Assembly (NCBI RefSeq): GCF_022230955.1 | Contig: NZ_JAKKFI010000042.1 | Span: 1 to 54,199, forward strand | Length of the DNA stretch: 54,199 nucleotides | Direction of reading: 5' to 3' | From: Micromonospora cabrerizensis | Lineage (GTDB): Bacteria; Actinomycetota; Actinomycetes; Mycobacteriales; Micromonosporaceae | Shown here: in pieces, positions 16,455-25,526 of the stretch | How positions within the stretch are numbered: position 1 is the first letter of the stretch | How the letters are laid out: each line of letters opens with the position of its first letter | Notes under the pieces: generated by a model | Seen by the model: only the letters and a program-made list of their open reading frames with translations | What the model was told of the DNA's origin: nothing | Database searches by the model: none | Made by a program: the position numbers and the translations under genes

Positions 16455-17840
16455 ATGCGGGCTCATGAGGCTGGTGCGCTGCACGCGGACATCAGCAAGC
16501 AGGGACCGGCCTGGCTGCGTACCCCGGAGGACGTCAACGCCCTGATGCCGGCCCTGTGGCCGCGCAGCGTGACGCGGGAGGCCGACGGCGCGGTCGCCGT
16601 CGCGGGCCTGAGCGTCCGCGACATCGCGGCCGAGTTCGGCACCCCGGTGTACGTCCTGGACGAAGCCGACCTGCGCTCGCGCTGCCGCGACTTCCGGGCG
16701 GCCTTCCCGACCGAGGACGTCTTCTACGCGGGCAAGGCGTTCCTCTGCCGGGCGGTGGTCCGGATGATCGCCGAGGAGGGCCTGCACCTGGACGTCTGCA
16801 CCGGGGGTGAGCTGGCCACCGCGTTGTCGGCCGGAATGCCGCCGGAGCGGATCGGCTTCCACGGCAACAACAAGTCGGTCGCCGAGCTGTCCCGGGCGCT
16901 GGACGCCGGGGTGGGCCGGATCATCGTCGACTCGTTCACCGAGATCGACCGGCTCACGGCGCTGGCCCGCGAGCGGGGGGTCCGGCCGCGGGTGCTGGTG
17001 CGGGTCACGGTCGGCGTCGAGGCGCACACCCACGAGTTCATCGCCACCGCCCACGAGGACCAGAAGTTCGGCTTCTCGCTGGCCGGTGGTGCCGCCGCGA
17101 ACGCCGCGTTCAAGATCCTCGACGAGGGCGTGCTGGAGCTGCGCGGTCTGCACTCGCACATCGGCTCGCAGATCTTCGACGCCAGCGGCTTCGAGGTCTC
17201 GGCCCGCCGGGTGCTCGCCCTCCAGGCGCAGATCCGTGACGCGCGCGGGGTGGAGCTGCCCGAGCTGGACCTCGGCGGCGGCTTCGGCATCGCGTACACC
17301 TCCCAGGACGACCCGGCGACACCGCAGGACCTGGCCAAGCGCCTCCGCAAGATCGTCGACTCGGAGTGCGCGGCGGAGAACCTGGCCGTGCCGCACCTGT
17401 CGATCGAGCCGGGGCGGGCCATCGTCGGGCCGGCCGTGTTCACCCTCTACGAGGTCGGCACGGTCAAGGACCTCGACGGCCTGCGGACGTACGTCAGCGT
17501 CGACGGCGGGATGAGCGACAACATCCGTACCGCCCTCTACGACGCGTCCTACTCGGCGACTCTGGCCTCGCGGGCCTCCACCGCGCAGCCGTTGCTCGCC
17601 CGCGTGGTGGGAAAGCACTGTGAGTCCGGGGACATCGTGGTGAAGGATGAATTCCTGCCCGCCGACGTGCAGCCCGGAGATCTTGTCGCGGTGCCCGGCA
17701 CCGGTGCCTACTGCCGGAGCATGGCCAGCAACTACAACCACGTGCCCCGGCCCCCGGTGGTCGCGGTACGCGACGGCCAGGCGCGCCTGATCGTCCGGCG
17801 GGAAACCGAAGAGGACCTGCTCGCATTGGATGTTGGATGA
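16455..17840 (+). CDS. lysA: Diaminopimelate decarboxylase
   Basis: A 461-residue PLP enzyme of fold type III that decarboxylates meso-diaminopimelate to lysine. The PLP lysine lies in FYAGKAF (K94). HIGSQIFD, the Gly-rich phosphate-binding LGGGFGIAY and EPGRAIVGPA are the expected later motifs. It begins one base after the argS stop, and its stop overlaps the hom ATG by four bases (ATGA), so translation with hom is coupled. Lysine synthesis draws on the same aspartate pathway as hom, thrC and thrB. Confidence 0.98.
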   Translation: MRAHEAGALHADISKQGPAWLRTPEDVNALMPALWPRSVTREADGAVAVAGLSVRDIAAEFGTPVYVLDEADLRSRCRDFRAAFPTEDVFYAGKAFLCRAVVRMIAEEGLHLDVCTGGELATALSAGMPPERIGFHGNNKSVAELSRALDAGVGRIIVDSFTEIDRLTALARERGVRPRVLVRVTVGVEAHTHEFIATAHEDQKFGFSLAGGAAANAAFKILDEGVLELRGLHSHIGSQIFDASGFEVSARRVLALQAQIRDARGVELPELDLGGGFGIAYTSQDDPATPQDLAKRLRKIVDSECAAENLAVPHLSIEPGRAIVGPAVFTLYEVGTVKDLDGLRTYVSVDGGMSDNIRTALYDASYSATLASRASTAQPLLARVVGKHCESGDIVVKDEFLPADVQPGDLVAVPGTGAYCRSMASNYNHVPRPPVVAVRDGQARLIVRRETEEDLLALDVG

Positions 17841-19159
17841 CGTCACCTGTGCGCTTGGCGCTGCTCGGCTGCGGCACTGTCGGCCAGGAGGTGGTCCGCC
17901 TGCTGCACGAGCAGTCGGCCGACCTGGCCGCGCGGATCGGCGCTCCGCTGGAGATCGCCGGCATCGCCGTCCGTCGGCTCGGTCGTGACCGGGGTGACCT
18001 GCCGGTCGACGACGACCTGTTCACCACCGACGCGCTCGGCCTGATCAAGCGCGACGACGTGGACGTGGTGATCGAGGTGGTCGGCGGCATCGAGCCGGCC
18101 CGAGGCTGGCTGGTCGAGGCGCTGCGCGCCGGCAAGAGCGTGGTCACCGCCAACAAGGCGCTGCTCGCCGAGGACGGCGTCGCTCTGCACGAGGCGGCGG
18201 CCGAGGGCGGCGGCGACCTCTACTACGAGGCGTCCGTGGCCGGGGCCATCCCGCTGCTGCGCCCCCTGCGGGAGTCGCTGCACGGTGACCGGATCAACCG
18301 GGTCACCGGCATCGTCAACGGCACCACCAACTTCATCCTCTCCGCCATGGACGCGACCGGCGCCGGCTTCGCCGAGGCCCTGGAAGAGGCCACCGCCCTG
18401 GGGTACGCGGAGGCCGACCCGACCGCCGACGTCGAGGGCTTCGACGCGGCGGCGAAGGCGGCCATCCTCGCCTCGCTGGCGTTCCACACCCGGGTCGGCG
18501 CCGCCGACGTACACCGCGAGGGCATCACCGAGGTGACCGCGGCGGACATGGCCAGCGCCCAGGCGATGGGCTGCACGATCAAGCTGCTCTGCATCGCCGC
18601 GCGGGGCGTCGACGCCACCGGTCGGGAGACCGTCAGCGTCCGCGTGCACCCGGCGATGATCCCGCGCAGCCATCCTCTGGCCAGCGTCGGTGACGCGTTC
18701 AACGCGGTCTTCGTCGAGGCGGACGCGGCCGGGCAGCTGATGTTCTACGGCCGGGGCGCCGGGGGTGCGCCGACCGCGAGCGCCGTGCTCGGTGACGTGG
18801 TCGCGGTGTCCCGCAACCGGCTCGCCGGGGTGCGCGCGGCCAGCGAGAGCGCGTACGCGGACCTGGCGGTCCGGCCGATGGGCGAGGCGTTGACCCGCTA
18901 CCACGTCAGCCTCGACGTGGCCGACCGCCCGGGTGTGCTGGCCTCGGTGGCGAGTGTGTTCGCCCGGCACGACGTGTCGATCGCGACCGTGCGGCAGGGC
19001 TCGGCGGGCGGGCCCCCGGGCCGGGACGGCGATGCCGAGCTGGTCATCGTCACGCACGTCGCACCGGACGCCGCGCTCGCCGCGACCGTCGGCGAGCTGC
19101 GCGGCCTGGACATCGTCCGGTCGGTGACCAGCGTGCTGCGGGTCGAGGGCGGTGCCTGA
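17837..19159 (+). CDS. hom: Homoserine dehydrogenase
   Basis: A 440-residue NAD(P)-dependent enzyme reducing aspartate semialdehyde to homoserine, the branch point to threonine and methionine. The N-terminal Rossmann motif is LLGCGTVGQEV. The catalytic domain has the signature NGTTNFILSAM followed by ALGYAEADPTADVEGFDAA. A C-terminal ACT domain (about 355-440; VSLDVADRPGVLASVASVFARHDVSI) indicates allosteric control, most likely by threonine. The start overlaps lysA by four bases. Confidence 0.98.
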   Translation: MTSPVRLALLGCGTVGQEVVRLLHEQSADLAARIGAPLEIAGIAVRRLGRDRGDLPVDDDLFTTDALGLIKRDDVDVVIEVVGGIEPARGWLVEALRAGKSVVTANKALLAEDGVALHEAAAEGGGDLYYEASVAGAIPLLRPLRESLHGDRINRVTGIVNGTTNFILSAMDATGAGFAEALEEATALGYAEADPTADVEGFDAAAKAAILASLAFHTRVGAADVHREGITEVTAADMASAQAMGCTIKLLCIAARGVDATGRETVSVRVHPAMIPRSHPLASVGDAFNAVFVEADAAGQLMFYGRGAGGAPTASAVLGDVVAVSRNRLAGVRAASESAYADLAVRPMGEALTRYHVSLDVADRPGVLASVASVFARHDVSIATVRQGSAGGPPGRDGDAELVIVTHVAPDAALAATVGELRGLDIVRSVTSVLRVEGGA

Positions 19160-19173
19160 GTCGTTGGACCATC

Positions 19174-19198
19174 GACGGGACGACTCGCGCGTCCCGTC
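19174..19198 (+). terminator. 9-bp stem-loop between hom and thrC
   Basis: GACGGGACG at 19174-19182 pairs perfectly with CGTCCCGTC at 19190-19198 around a 7-base loop, 15 bp past the hom stop. An outer pair TTGGACC (19164-19170) and GGTCCAA (19242-19248), and an 11-bp direct repeat CCATCGACGGG (19169 and 19220), add further structure. There is no T-run. It could be a terminator, an mRNA processing structure or an attenuator ahead of thrC. Confidence 0.5.
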
Positions 19199-19297
19199 AG
19201 GTGGGTAAGCCGGGGTGTGCCATCGACGGGTCGGGCAGGCTGGTCCAAGGTGGCCCTGATGCCGGGTCGGCCCGGCGGTAGAGGCGAGGAGAACGAC

Positions 19298-20347
19298 ATG
19301 TGGCGGGGTCTGATCGAGGCGTACCGGGATCGGCTGCCGGTCACCGCGGCCACGCCGGTCGTCACGCTGCACGAGGGGAACACCCCGCTGTTGCCGGCGC
19401 CGGTGCTGTCCGCCCGCATCGGCTGCGACGTGCACCTCAAGGTCGAGGGCGCCAACCCGACCGGCTCGTTCAAGGACCGGGGGATGACCCTCGCGGTGTC
19501 CAAGGCGGTCGAGGCCGGCAACAAGGCCATCATCTGCGCGTCCACCGGCAACACCAGTGCCTCCGCCGCGGCGTACGCGGCCCGCGCCGGGTTGACCTGC
19601 GCGGTGCTGGTGCCGCAGGGCAAGATCGCGTTGGGCAAGCTGGCCCAGGCGTTGGTGCACGGCGCGAAGCTCCTCCAGGTGAGCGGCAACTTCGACGACT
19701 GCCTGTCGCTGGCCGCGAAGCTGGCCCAGGACCACCCGGTCGCGCTGGTCAACTCGGTCAACATCGATCGGCTGCACGGTCAGAAGACCGCCGCCTTCGA
19801 GATCGTCGAGGCGCTCGGTGACGCGCCCGACATCCACTGCCTGCCGGTCGGCAACGCCGGCAACATCTCCGCCTACTGGATGGGCTACGCGGAGGAGCGG
19901 GACGCCGGCACCACCACCCGCACGCCGAAGATGTACGGCTTCCAGGCCGCCGGGGCGGCCCCGATCGTGACCGGCCAGGTCGTGCCGGAGCCGTCGACGA
20001 TCGCCACGGCGATCCGGATCGGCAACCCGGCGAGCTGGACCAAGGCGCTGGACGCCCGGGACACCTCCGGTGGCCTGATCGCCGCGGTGACCGACAGGGA
20101 GATCCTCTCCGCGTACCGGCTGCTCGCCCGCGAGGTGGGGGTCTTCGTCGAGCTGGGCAGCGCGGCCAGCGTGGCCGGCCTGCTCCAGCAGGCCGCGGCG
20201 GGCAAGGTGCCGCCCGGGTCGACGGTGGTCTGCACGGTGACCGGCCACGGTCTGAAGGACCCGGAGTGGGCGATCTCCACCGCGCCGGCGCCGCTGACCA
20301 TCGCGAACGACCCGATGGCCGCGGCCCGCGCTCTCGACCTGGCCTGA
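19298..20347 (+). CDS. thrC: Threonine synthase
   Basis: A 349-residue PLP enzyme of fold type II that converts O-phosphohomoserine to threonine. It shows the short form common in actinobacteria. The PLP lysine is in [11 protein letters not shown] (K59). [19 protein letters not shown] is the cofactor-binding region and [14 protein letters not shown] the phosphate-binding loop. ATG 19298 is preferred to an in-frame upstream start at 19217 because it follows GAGGCGAGGAG and matches homologues. It follows hom after a 138-bp structured gap. In many actinobacteria thrB follows directly; here a 5-kb block intervenes. Confidence 0.97.
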   Translation: MWRGLIEAYRDRLPVTAATPVVTLHEGNTPLLPAPVLSARIGCDVHLKVEGANPTGSFKDRGMTLAVSKAVEAGNKAIICASTGNTSASAAAYAARAGLTCAVLVPQGKIALGKLAQALVHGAKLLQVSGNFDDCLSLAAKLAQDHPVALVNSVNIDRLHGQKTAAFEIVEALGDAPDIHCLPVGNAGNISAYWMGYAEERDAGTTTRTPKMYGFQAAGAAPIVTGQVVPEPSTIATAIRIGNPASWTKALDARDTSGGLIAAVTDREILSAYRLLAREVGVFVELGSAASVAGLLQQAAAGKVPPGSTVVCTVTGHGLKDPEWAISTAPAPLTIANDPMAAARALDLA

Positions 20348-20355
20348 GGGCGCCA

Positions 20356-20376
20356 CCGCCCGCTGGTGACGGGCGG
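20356..20376 (+). terminator. Weak hairpin after thrC
   Basis: CCGCCCG at 20356-20362 pairs with CGGGCGG at 20370-20376 around a 7-base loop, 8 bp past the thrC stop. A G-rich tract follows. No T-run is present. Confidence 0.4.
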
Positions 20377-20488
20377 GGGCCGGCCGGTCCTCGGGACGGG
20401 CGTGGGGGTGGCGGGGGTTCTGGTGATCGTGTCCGGCACACTTTCACGTATCCCCGCCCGCATTCTCGTTCAGGAGTGAACCAGGCCG

Positions 20489-23400
20489 ATGTCGCTGCTC
20501 GCCAGATTCAGCCTCGCCAACCGAGGGCTGATTGCCCTCATCGCGGTGGTGACCACGGTGTTCGGAGCGTTCGCCGTGCCGTCGCTGAAGCAGCAACTGC
20601 TGCCGTCGCTCGAGTTCCCGGCCGCGTTCATCGTGGCCCCCTACCCCGGTGCCGGCCCCGAGATCGTCGAGTCGCAGGTCACCGAGCCGATCGAGAACGC
20701 CCTCCAGGGCATCCCGGGGCTGGACAAGGTCACCTCCACGTCCCGCGAGGGCTCGGCCACCGTCCAGGTGATGTACGAGTTCGGCACCGACCTCGACGAC
20801 GTGGTCAACAAGATGCAGACCGCGCTGAGCCGGATCGACGCCCAGCTGCCGGAGGGCGTCGACCCGCAGGTCATCGCGGGTAGCACCGACGACCTGCCGG
20901 CGGTGGTGCTGGCCGCGGCCGGCACCGCGGACGAGCGGGCGCTCGCCGAGAAGCTGCGCGCGACGGTGGTGCCCGAGCTTGAGGGCATCGAGGGAGTACG
21001 CACGGTCGAGGTGACCGGCACCCGCGACGACGTCGTGGTGGTCACCCCGGACCCGGCGAAGCTGGCTGCGGCCCAGGTCCAGCCGACGGCCATCGGCACC
21101 GCACTGAAGACCAACGGCGTGGCGGTTCCGGCCGGCGCGGTGACCGACGGGGCGCTGGCCCTCCCGGTGCAGGTCGGCACGCCGATCGCCACCCTGGAGG
21201 ACCTGCGTGGCATCGTGGTCGCGGCGGGTGCCGCGCCCGTTCGCCTCGCCGACGTGGCGACGGTCGAGCAGCAGCTCGCCCCGGCCAGTGCGATCACCCG
21301 GACCAACGGCAAGGACAGCCTCGGCATCGCGGTCACCGCCGCGCCCGACGGCAACGCCGTGCAGATCTCGCACGAGATCCGCGACCGGCTCGCCGACCTG
21401 AAGGACGCCTCCGGCGCGGAGCTGACCGTGGTCTTCGACCAGGCGCCGTTCGTCGAGAAGTCGATCGAGTCGTTGACCACCGAGGGCCTGCTGGGCCTGG
21501 TGATGGCGGTCATCGTCATCCTGGTCTTCCTGCTGTCGGTGCGCTCGACGGTGGTCACCGCGGTCTCCATCCCGCTCTCGGTGCTGGTGGCGCTGATCGC
21601 ACTGTGGATCGGCGACTACTCGCTCAACCTGCTCACCCTCGGCGCGCTGACCATCGCGGTGGGCCGGGTGGTGGACGACTCGATCGTGGTCCTGGAGAAC
21701 ATCAAACGACATCTGGAGTACGGCGAGGAGAAGCGGCACGCCATCATCACCGGCGTCCGCGAGGTGGCCGGCGCGGTGACCGCGTCCACCCTCACCACGG
21801 TGGCGGTGTTCGCGCCGATCGCGCTGGTCGGCGGCTTCGTGGGCCAGCTCTTCGCGCCGTTCGCGATCACCGTGACGGTGGCCCTGCTCGCCTCGCTGCT
21901 GGTCTCGTTGACCGTGATCCCGGTGCTCGCGTACTGGTTCCTCAAGCCGCGCGGCGGCACCGCGGACGACGAGGCGGTGCGGCGTGACGCGGAGGAGAAG
22001 GAGCTGCGCAGCCCGTTGCAGCGCGCGTACCTGCCGGTGATCGGGTTCGCCACCCGCAAGCGGTCGACCCGCTGGATCACCGTCGGGCTGGGTCTGCTGG
22101 TGCTCTTCGGCACCTTCGGCCTGGCGCAGAAGTTGGAGACCAACTTCCTGGACGACTCCGGCCAGGACACCCTGAACATGAGCCAGGAGCTGCCGGCCGG
22201 CAGTGGCCTGGTGGCCACCGACGCGGCGGCCAAGCAGGTCGAGTCGGTGCTGTCGCGCACCAAGGGCGTCGAGACGTACCAGGTGACCGCGGGCGCTGGG
22301 GACAACCCGTGGGCGGGCGGCGGCGGCAACAACGTCGCGAGCTGGTCGCTGGCGCTCGACGGTGACACCGACGCCAAGCAGATGCGCGAGGTGCTGCGCA
22401 AGGAGTTCGACAAGCTCGGCAGCGGCGTGGGCGAGATCAGCTTCGGTGGCGGGCAGGAGGCGTCGACCAGCCAGCTGGAGGTGATCGTCCAGGCCAGCGA
22501 CCCGGAGGTGCTGACCCGGGCCGCCGAGGAGGCGCGGGCGGCGATGGCCGGCGTGCCGGACGTCGAGGACGTGTCCACCAGCCTGGCCGAGCGGGTGCCG
22601 AGGGTCGACGTGACCGTCGACCGGGTCGCCGCTGGTCGGGCGGGGCTCACCGAGGCCGCCGTGGGGCAGTTGGTGTCGCAGGCGTTCCGGGGGGCGCCGT
22701 TGGGCCAGGTCGCGCTCGACGGTCAGCAGCAGAACGTCGTGCTGCGGCTGGGGACGCAGCCTCCGATGACGGTGGAGGAGCTGCGGGCTCTGCCGGTGGG
22801 TGCGGTCAAGCTGGACGACATCGCGGACGTCACGCAGGGCGAGGGGCCGCAGCAGGTCACCCGGATCGACGGTGAGCGCAGCGTGTCGGTGACCGGCGCG
22901 GCGACCGGATCCAACCTGGGCGCGACCAGCACGGAGTTGCAGGAGCGGCTGGACGCCATCAACGTGCCGGGTGCCAGCTTCACCATCGGTGGCGTCAGCG
23001 CGGATCAGGCGGACGCCTTCGGTGACCTGGGTCTGGCGGTGCTGGCCGCGATCGCGATCGTCTTCCTGATCATGGTGGCCACGTTCCGCAGCCTCACCCA
23101 GTCGCTGATCCTGCTGATCTCCATCCCGTTCGCGTCGACCGGCGCGATCGGCCTGCTGCTGATCACCGGGACGCCGCTCGGCGTGCCGGCGCTGATCGGT
23201 GTGCTGATGCTGGTCGGCATCGTGGTGACCAACGCGATCGTGCTGCTCGATCTGATCAACCAGTACCGTGCGCAGGGCATGGGGGTTCGGGAGGCGGTGG
23301 TCGAGGGTGGCCGGCGCCGGTTGCGCCCCATCCTGATGACCGCGGTGGCGACCATCTTCGCGTTGCTGCCGATGGCGCTCGGGTTGACCGGCGAGGGCGG

Positions 23401-23767
23401 CTTCATCTCCCAGCCGCTGGCGGTCGTGGTGATCGGTGGTCTGCTCAGCTCGACGCTGCTCACGTTGATCCTGGTGCCGACGCTGTACACGATGGTGGAG
23501 CACACCAAGGAGTCGCTGCGGGATCGGCGTCGTCGGCGGCGCTCCGGCGAGCCGGCGGTGGCCGGGTCGGAGCCCGACGAGTCGGCTGCCCCGAACCAGG
23601 TCGCGGTGCCGAGCGCCGCGCCCGTCCCGGCGCAGGCCGGGGGTGCGCAGCCGGCCGGGCGTCCCGCCCCGTCGGGCGCGCTGGTGGAGGGCACGGACCA
23701 GTTCGAGGTGCTGCGGCTGCCCCGTAGCCGTACCTCGCCGCTGCCTCCGTCGGAGCCGACCGAGTAG
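20489..23767 (+). CDS. RND efflux permease (HAE1/SwrC-like)
   Basis: A 1092-residue permease of the AcrB/SwrC type: twelve membrane segments and two large extracytoplasmic loops, with a hydrophilic Ala/Pro-rich tail after about residue 1010. The intramembrane acidic pair of the proton path is VVDDSIVVLEN (D396, D397). The position equivalent to the AcrB helix-10 Lys is Thr (VVTNAIVLLD, T914), as in Bacillus SwrC (recalled, not checked). No membrane-fusion or outer-membrane partner is adjacent, as expected for a monoderm. A Shine-Dalgarno-like CAGGAG precedes the ATG. Substrates may be surfactant-like lipopeptides or drugs; this is inference. Confidence 0.92.
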   Translation: MSLLARFSLANRGLIALIAVVTTVFGAFAVPSLKQQLLPSLEFPAAFIVAPYPGAGPEIVESQVTEPIENALQGIPGLDKVTSTSREGSATVQVMYEFGTDLDDVVNKMQTALSRIDAQLPEGVDPQVIAGSTDDLPAVVLAAAGTADERALAEKLRATVVPELEGIEGVRTVEVTGTRDDVVVVTPDPAKLAAAQVQPTAIGTALKTNGVAVPAGAVTDGALALPVQVGTPIATLEDLRGIVVAAGAAPVRLADVATVEQQLAPASAITRTNGKDSLGIAVTAAPDGNAVQISHEIRDRLADLKDASGAELTVVFDQAPFVEKSIESLTTEGLLGLVMAVIVILVFLLSVRSTVVTAVSIPLSVLVALIALWIGDYSLNLLTLGALTIAVGRVVDDSIVVLENIKRHLEYGEEKRHAIITGVREVAGAVTASTLTTVAVFAPIALVGGFVGQLFAPFAITVTVALLASLLVSLTVIPVLAYWFLKPRGGTADDEAVRRDAEEKELRSPLQRAYLPVIGFATRKRSTRWITVGLGLLVLFGTFGLAQKLETNFLDDSGQDTLNMSQELPAGSGLVATDAAAKQVESVLSRTKGVETYQVTAGAGDNPWAGGGGNNVASWSLALDGDTDAKQMREVLRKEFDKLGSGVGEISFGGGQEASTSQLEVIVQASDPEVLTRAAEEARAAMAGVPDVEDVSTSLAERVPRVDVTVDRVAAGRAGLTEAAVGQLVSQAFRGAPLGQVALDGQQQNVVLRLGTQPPMTVEELRALPVGAVKLDDIADVTQGEGPQQVTRIDGERSVSVTGAATGSNLGATSTELQERLDAINVPGASFTIGGVSADQADAFGDLGLAVLAAIAIVFLIMVATFRSLTQSLILLISIPFASTGAIGLLLITGTPLGVPALIGVLMLVGIVVTNAIVLLDLINQYRAQGMGVREAVVEGGRRRLRPILMTAVATIFALLPMALGLTGEGGFISQPLAVVVIGGLLSSTLLTLILVPTLYTMVEHTKESLRDRRRRRRSGEPAVAGSEPDESAAPNQVAVPSAAPVPAQAGGAQPAGRPAPSGALVEGTDQFEVLRLPRSRTSPLPPSEPTE

Positions 23768-23783
23768 GTCGGACCGCATCTGG

Positions 23784-23815
23784 AACGCCCCCGGCAGGGT
23801 TCTGCCGGGGGCGTT
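23784..23815 (+). terminator. Strong terminator after the RND pump
   Basis: A perfect 14-bp stem: 23784-23797 pairs with 23802-23815 around GGTT, beginning with AA and followed by TTT. It sits 17 bp past the RND stop and is a textbook intrinsic terminator. Confidence 0.93.
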
Positions 23816-23872
23816 TCCCGTTGACCGGGCGAAACACTCCGATCCGACCCGCTCTGCACTGCGTGTCGCTTC

Positions 23873-24064
23873 TTGCATACCCCAGGTAGGCGAGTGGTCC
23901 GACCGGGAACGATCGTGCTCGGTCACGACGTGGGAGCGCGCCGGCGGCTGGTCGCGTTGCGCGGCCTGACCGACATGATCAACGGGCTTCGGTCGCGCGG
24001 CTACACATTCGTCACCGTCTCCGCGCTGTTGGGAGCAGGTGTAGCGCCCATACCGAACAGGTAG
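23873..24064 (+). pseudogene. 5'-truncated polysaccharide deacetylase (NodB) remnant
   Basis: Only the last 50 or so residues of a NodB-type polysaccharide deacetylase are recognisable: RPGTIVLGHDVG, corresponding to the family PGSIVLLHD block, then ALRGLTDMINGLRSRGYTFVTVSALLG, the usual C-terminal helix and strand. The upstream metal-binding TFDDGP and HTxxH motifs are absent; the sequence before about 23890 is unrelated and ends in the RND terminator. It is therefore a remnant of a gene whose 5' part was lost, perhaps when the upstream block arrived. Its TAG stop (24062-24064) doubles as the first bases of the -10 box of the next gene. Confidence 0.72.
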
Positions 24065-24067
24065 GGT
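24062..24067 (+). promoter_or_regulatory. -10 box for MFS gene, probably leaderless
   Basis: TAGGGT ends 8 bp before the GTG at 24076. No Shine-Dalgarno sequence is present between them, so the transcript probably starts at or within two bases of the start codon. Confidence 0.5.
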
Positions 24068-24075
24068 CGCGCTCC

Positions 24076-25308
24076 GTGGCGTCCACCCTCTCGGTCCTGA
24101 CCGGCAATCGGAGCTTCCGCAACCTCTTCCTCGCCGAGTTGGTGGTCTTCGGCGCCGACTGGTTCGTCATGGTGCCCCTGCTGGTGCTGCTGCCCCACCT
24201 GACCGGCAGCGGGGTCTGGGGAGCGCTGGTGCTGGCCGTGGACACCGGCATCGTGGCGCTGCTGCTGCCGTACACGGGCACGATCGCCGACCGCTTCGAC
24301 CGGCGGAAGATCATGATCGCGGCGAACGTGGCCGCGCTCGCGGGCGTGTTGCTGCTGCTCGGGGTTCGGGGCGCGAGTACGGCGTGGTTGGCGCTGGTCG
24401 CGATCGGCGTGGTGGCGGTCGCCAAGGCGTTCTACTCACCGGCCGCCCAGGCCGCGCTGCCCAACGTGCTGGAACCGCACGAGCTGGCGGCCGGCAACGC
24501 CGTGGCCGGCTCCGCCTGGGGCACCATGACCGTGGTCGGTGCCTCGCTCGGCGGTGTCCTCAGCACCGTCGCCGGCCCGTACGTCTGCTTCTGGGTGGCG
24601 GCGGTGGGCCTGGCGCTGGCCGCGGGCCTGGCGACCCGGATCCGCCGCCCTCTGCAGGCGCCCCGGGACACCACCCGACCGGCCCAGCGGACCTGGGCGG
24701 CGGTCCGCGAGGCGCTCGGCTACATCGGGCACCGACCTCGGGTGCTCGCCCTGGTCACGGTCAAGTCGGCGGTCGGCCTGGGCAACGGCGTGCTGACCGT
24801 GTTCCCGTTGCTGGCCGGCGTGTACGGCGTCGGCCCGCTCGGTGCCGGTCTGCTCTTCGCGGTGCGGGGGGCCGGGGCGCTGGTGGGGCCGATCCTGATG
24901 CGTCGGGTGCTGACCAACCGAGCCTGGCTGCTGCCCGCGCTCGCGCTGTCCATGTCGCTCTACGGCCTGTCCTATCTGGGCGCATCGGTGGTCCGGTGGT
25001 TTCCGTTGGTGTTGCTGCTGGTCTTCGTGGCGCACTTCGCGGGCGGCAGCAACTGGGTGATATCGAACTTCGCCCTCCAGGGTGAAGTCCCCGACCACCT
25101 GCGGGGGCGTGTCTTCGCCACCGACATGATGCTCGCCACGCTGGCGATCTCGGTGAGCCAACTGGCGGTGGCCATGGTGGTGGACGTGGTGGACGAACGG
25201 GTCGTGCTCGCCGGCTGCGGGCTGATCACCGTCGTGTACGCGGTGGGCTGGCGGATCGCCACCCGTCGACTCTCGCTCACCGACGCGGCTGCCGAGCCGG
25301 TCGGCTGA
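24076..25308 (+). CDS. MFS transporter (EntS-like)
   Basis: A 410-residue major facilitator with about 12 hydrophobic segments. It resembles the MFS_3/EntS group: N-terminal NRSFRNLFLAELVVFGADWFV, motif A-like GTIADRFDRRKIMIAANV after helix 2, and a central basic loop (RIRRPLQAPRDTTRPAQRT). Some relatives export siderophores or macrolides, but no siderophore or antibiotic cluster is adjacent here. It starts with GTG without a Shine-Dalgarno. It belongs to the block that separates thrC from thrB. Confidence 0.9.
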   Translation: MASTLSVLTGNRSFRNLFLAELVVFGADWFVMVPLLVLLPHLTGSGVWGALVLAVDTGIVALLLPYTGTIADRFDRRKIMIAANVAALAGVLLLLGVRGASTAWLALVAIGVVAVAKAFYSPAAQAALPNVLEPHELAAGNAVAGSAWGTMTVVGASLGGVLSTVAGPYVCFWVAAVGLALAAGLATRIRRPLQAPRDTTRPAQRTWAAVREALGYIGHRPRVLALVTVKSAVGLGNGVLTVFPLLAGVYGVGPLGAGLLFAVRGAGALVGPILMRRVLTNRAWLLPALALSMSLYGLSYLGASVVRWFPLVLLLVFVAHFAGGSNWVISNFALQGEVPDHLRGRVFATDMMLATLAISVSQLAVAMVVDVVDERVVLAGCGLITVVYAVGWRIATRRLSLTDAAAEPVG

Positions 25309-25361
25309 GGCGGGCGGTCCCAGGCTGCGGACGGGGGACCGGACCGTCGCTGTCGGGCCCG

Positions 25362-25526
25362 AGGGCCTGCTTCATAAGAACTGGCCGGCCTGCGGCGCGC
25401 CCGGACGACGACCGGCGGCGTTGCGGTTTCGTTCGGATACAACACCGGTATCCGAACGAAACCGCGCCTTGCCGGATCGCCGCCCGGACTCCGCCTCGGC
25501 TCGACCGCCCTTATGAAGCAGGCCCT
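25362..25526. mobile_element. 165-bp MITE-like palindromic element
   Basis: Perfect 17-bp terminal inverted repeats (25362-25378 and 25510-25526; left end AGGGCCTGCTTCATAAG) enclose 131 bp that encode nothing. At its centre is a second, perfect 18-bp inverted repeat (25423-25440 and 25448-25465) with a 7-base loop. Nested palindromes, short length and absence of a gene are typical of non-autonomous miniature transposable elements. CTAG overlaps the right end (25525-25528) and CGAG the left (25360-25363), close to a CTAG-type target preference but not an exact duplication. The parent transposase is not in the window. Confidence 0.8.

Noticed and set aside
17843..20356. 837-residue minus-strand frame across hom and thrC
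   Set aside because: It covers two unrelated conserved genes antisense and has shadow-type composition.
20444..23926. 1160-residue open frame on the minus strand opposite the RND pump
   Set aside because: It is an antisense shadow caused by high GC codon bias. Its composition (Arg, Gln, His and Gly runs) matches no family, while the + strand frame is a full RND permease.
25362..25526. Simple terminator of the MFS gene at 24076
   Set aside because: The central hairpin could terminate, but the enclosing perfect 17-bp end repeats need a different explanation, best met by a mobile element.
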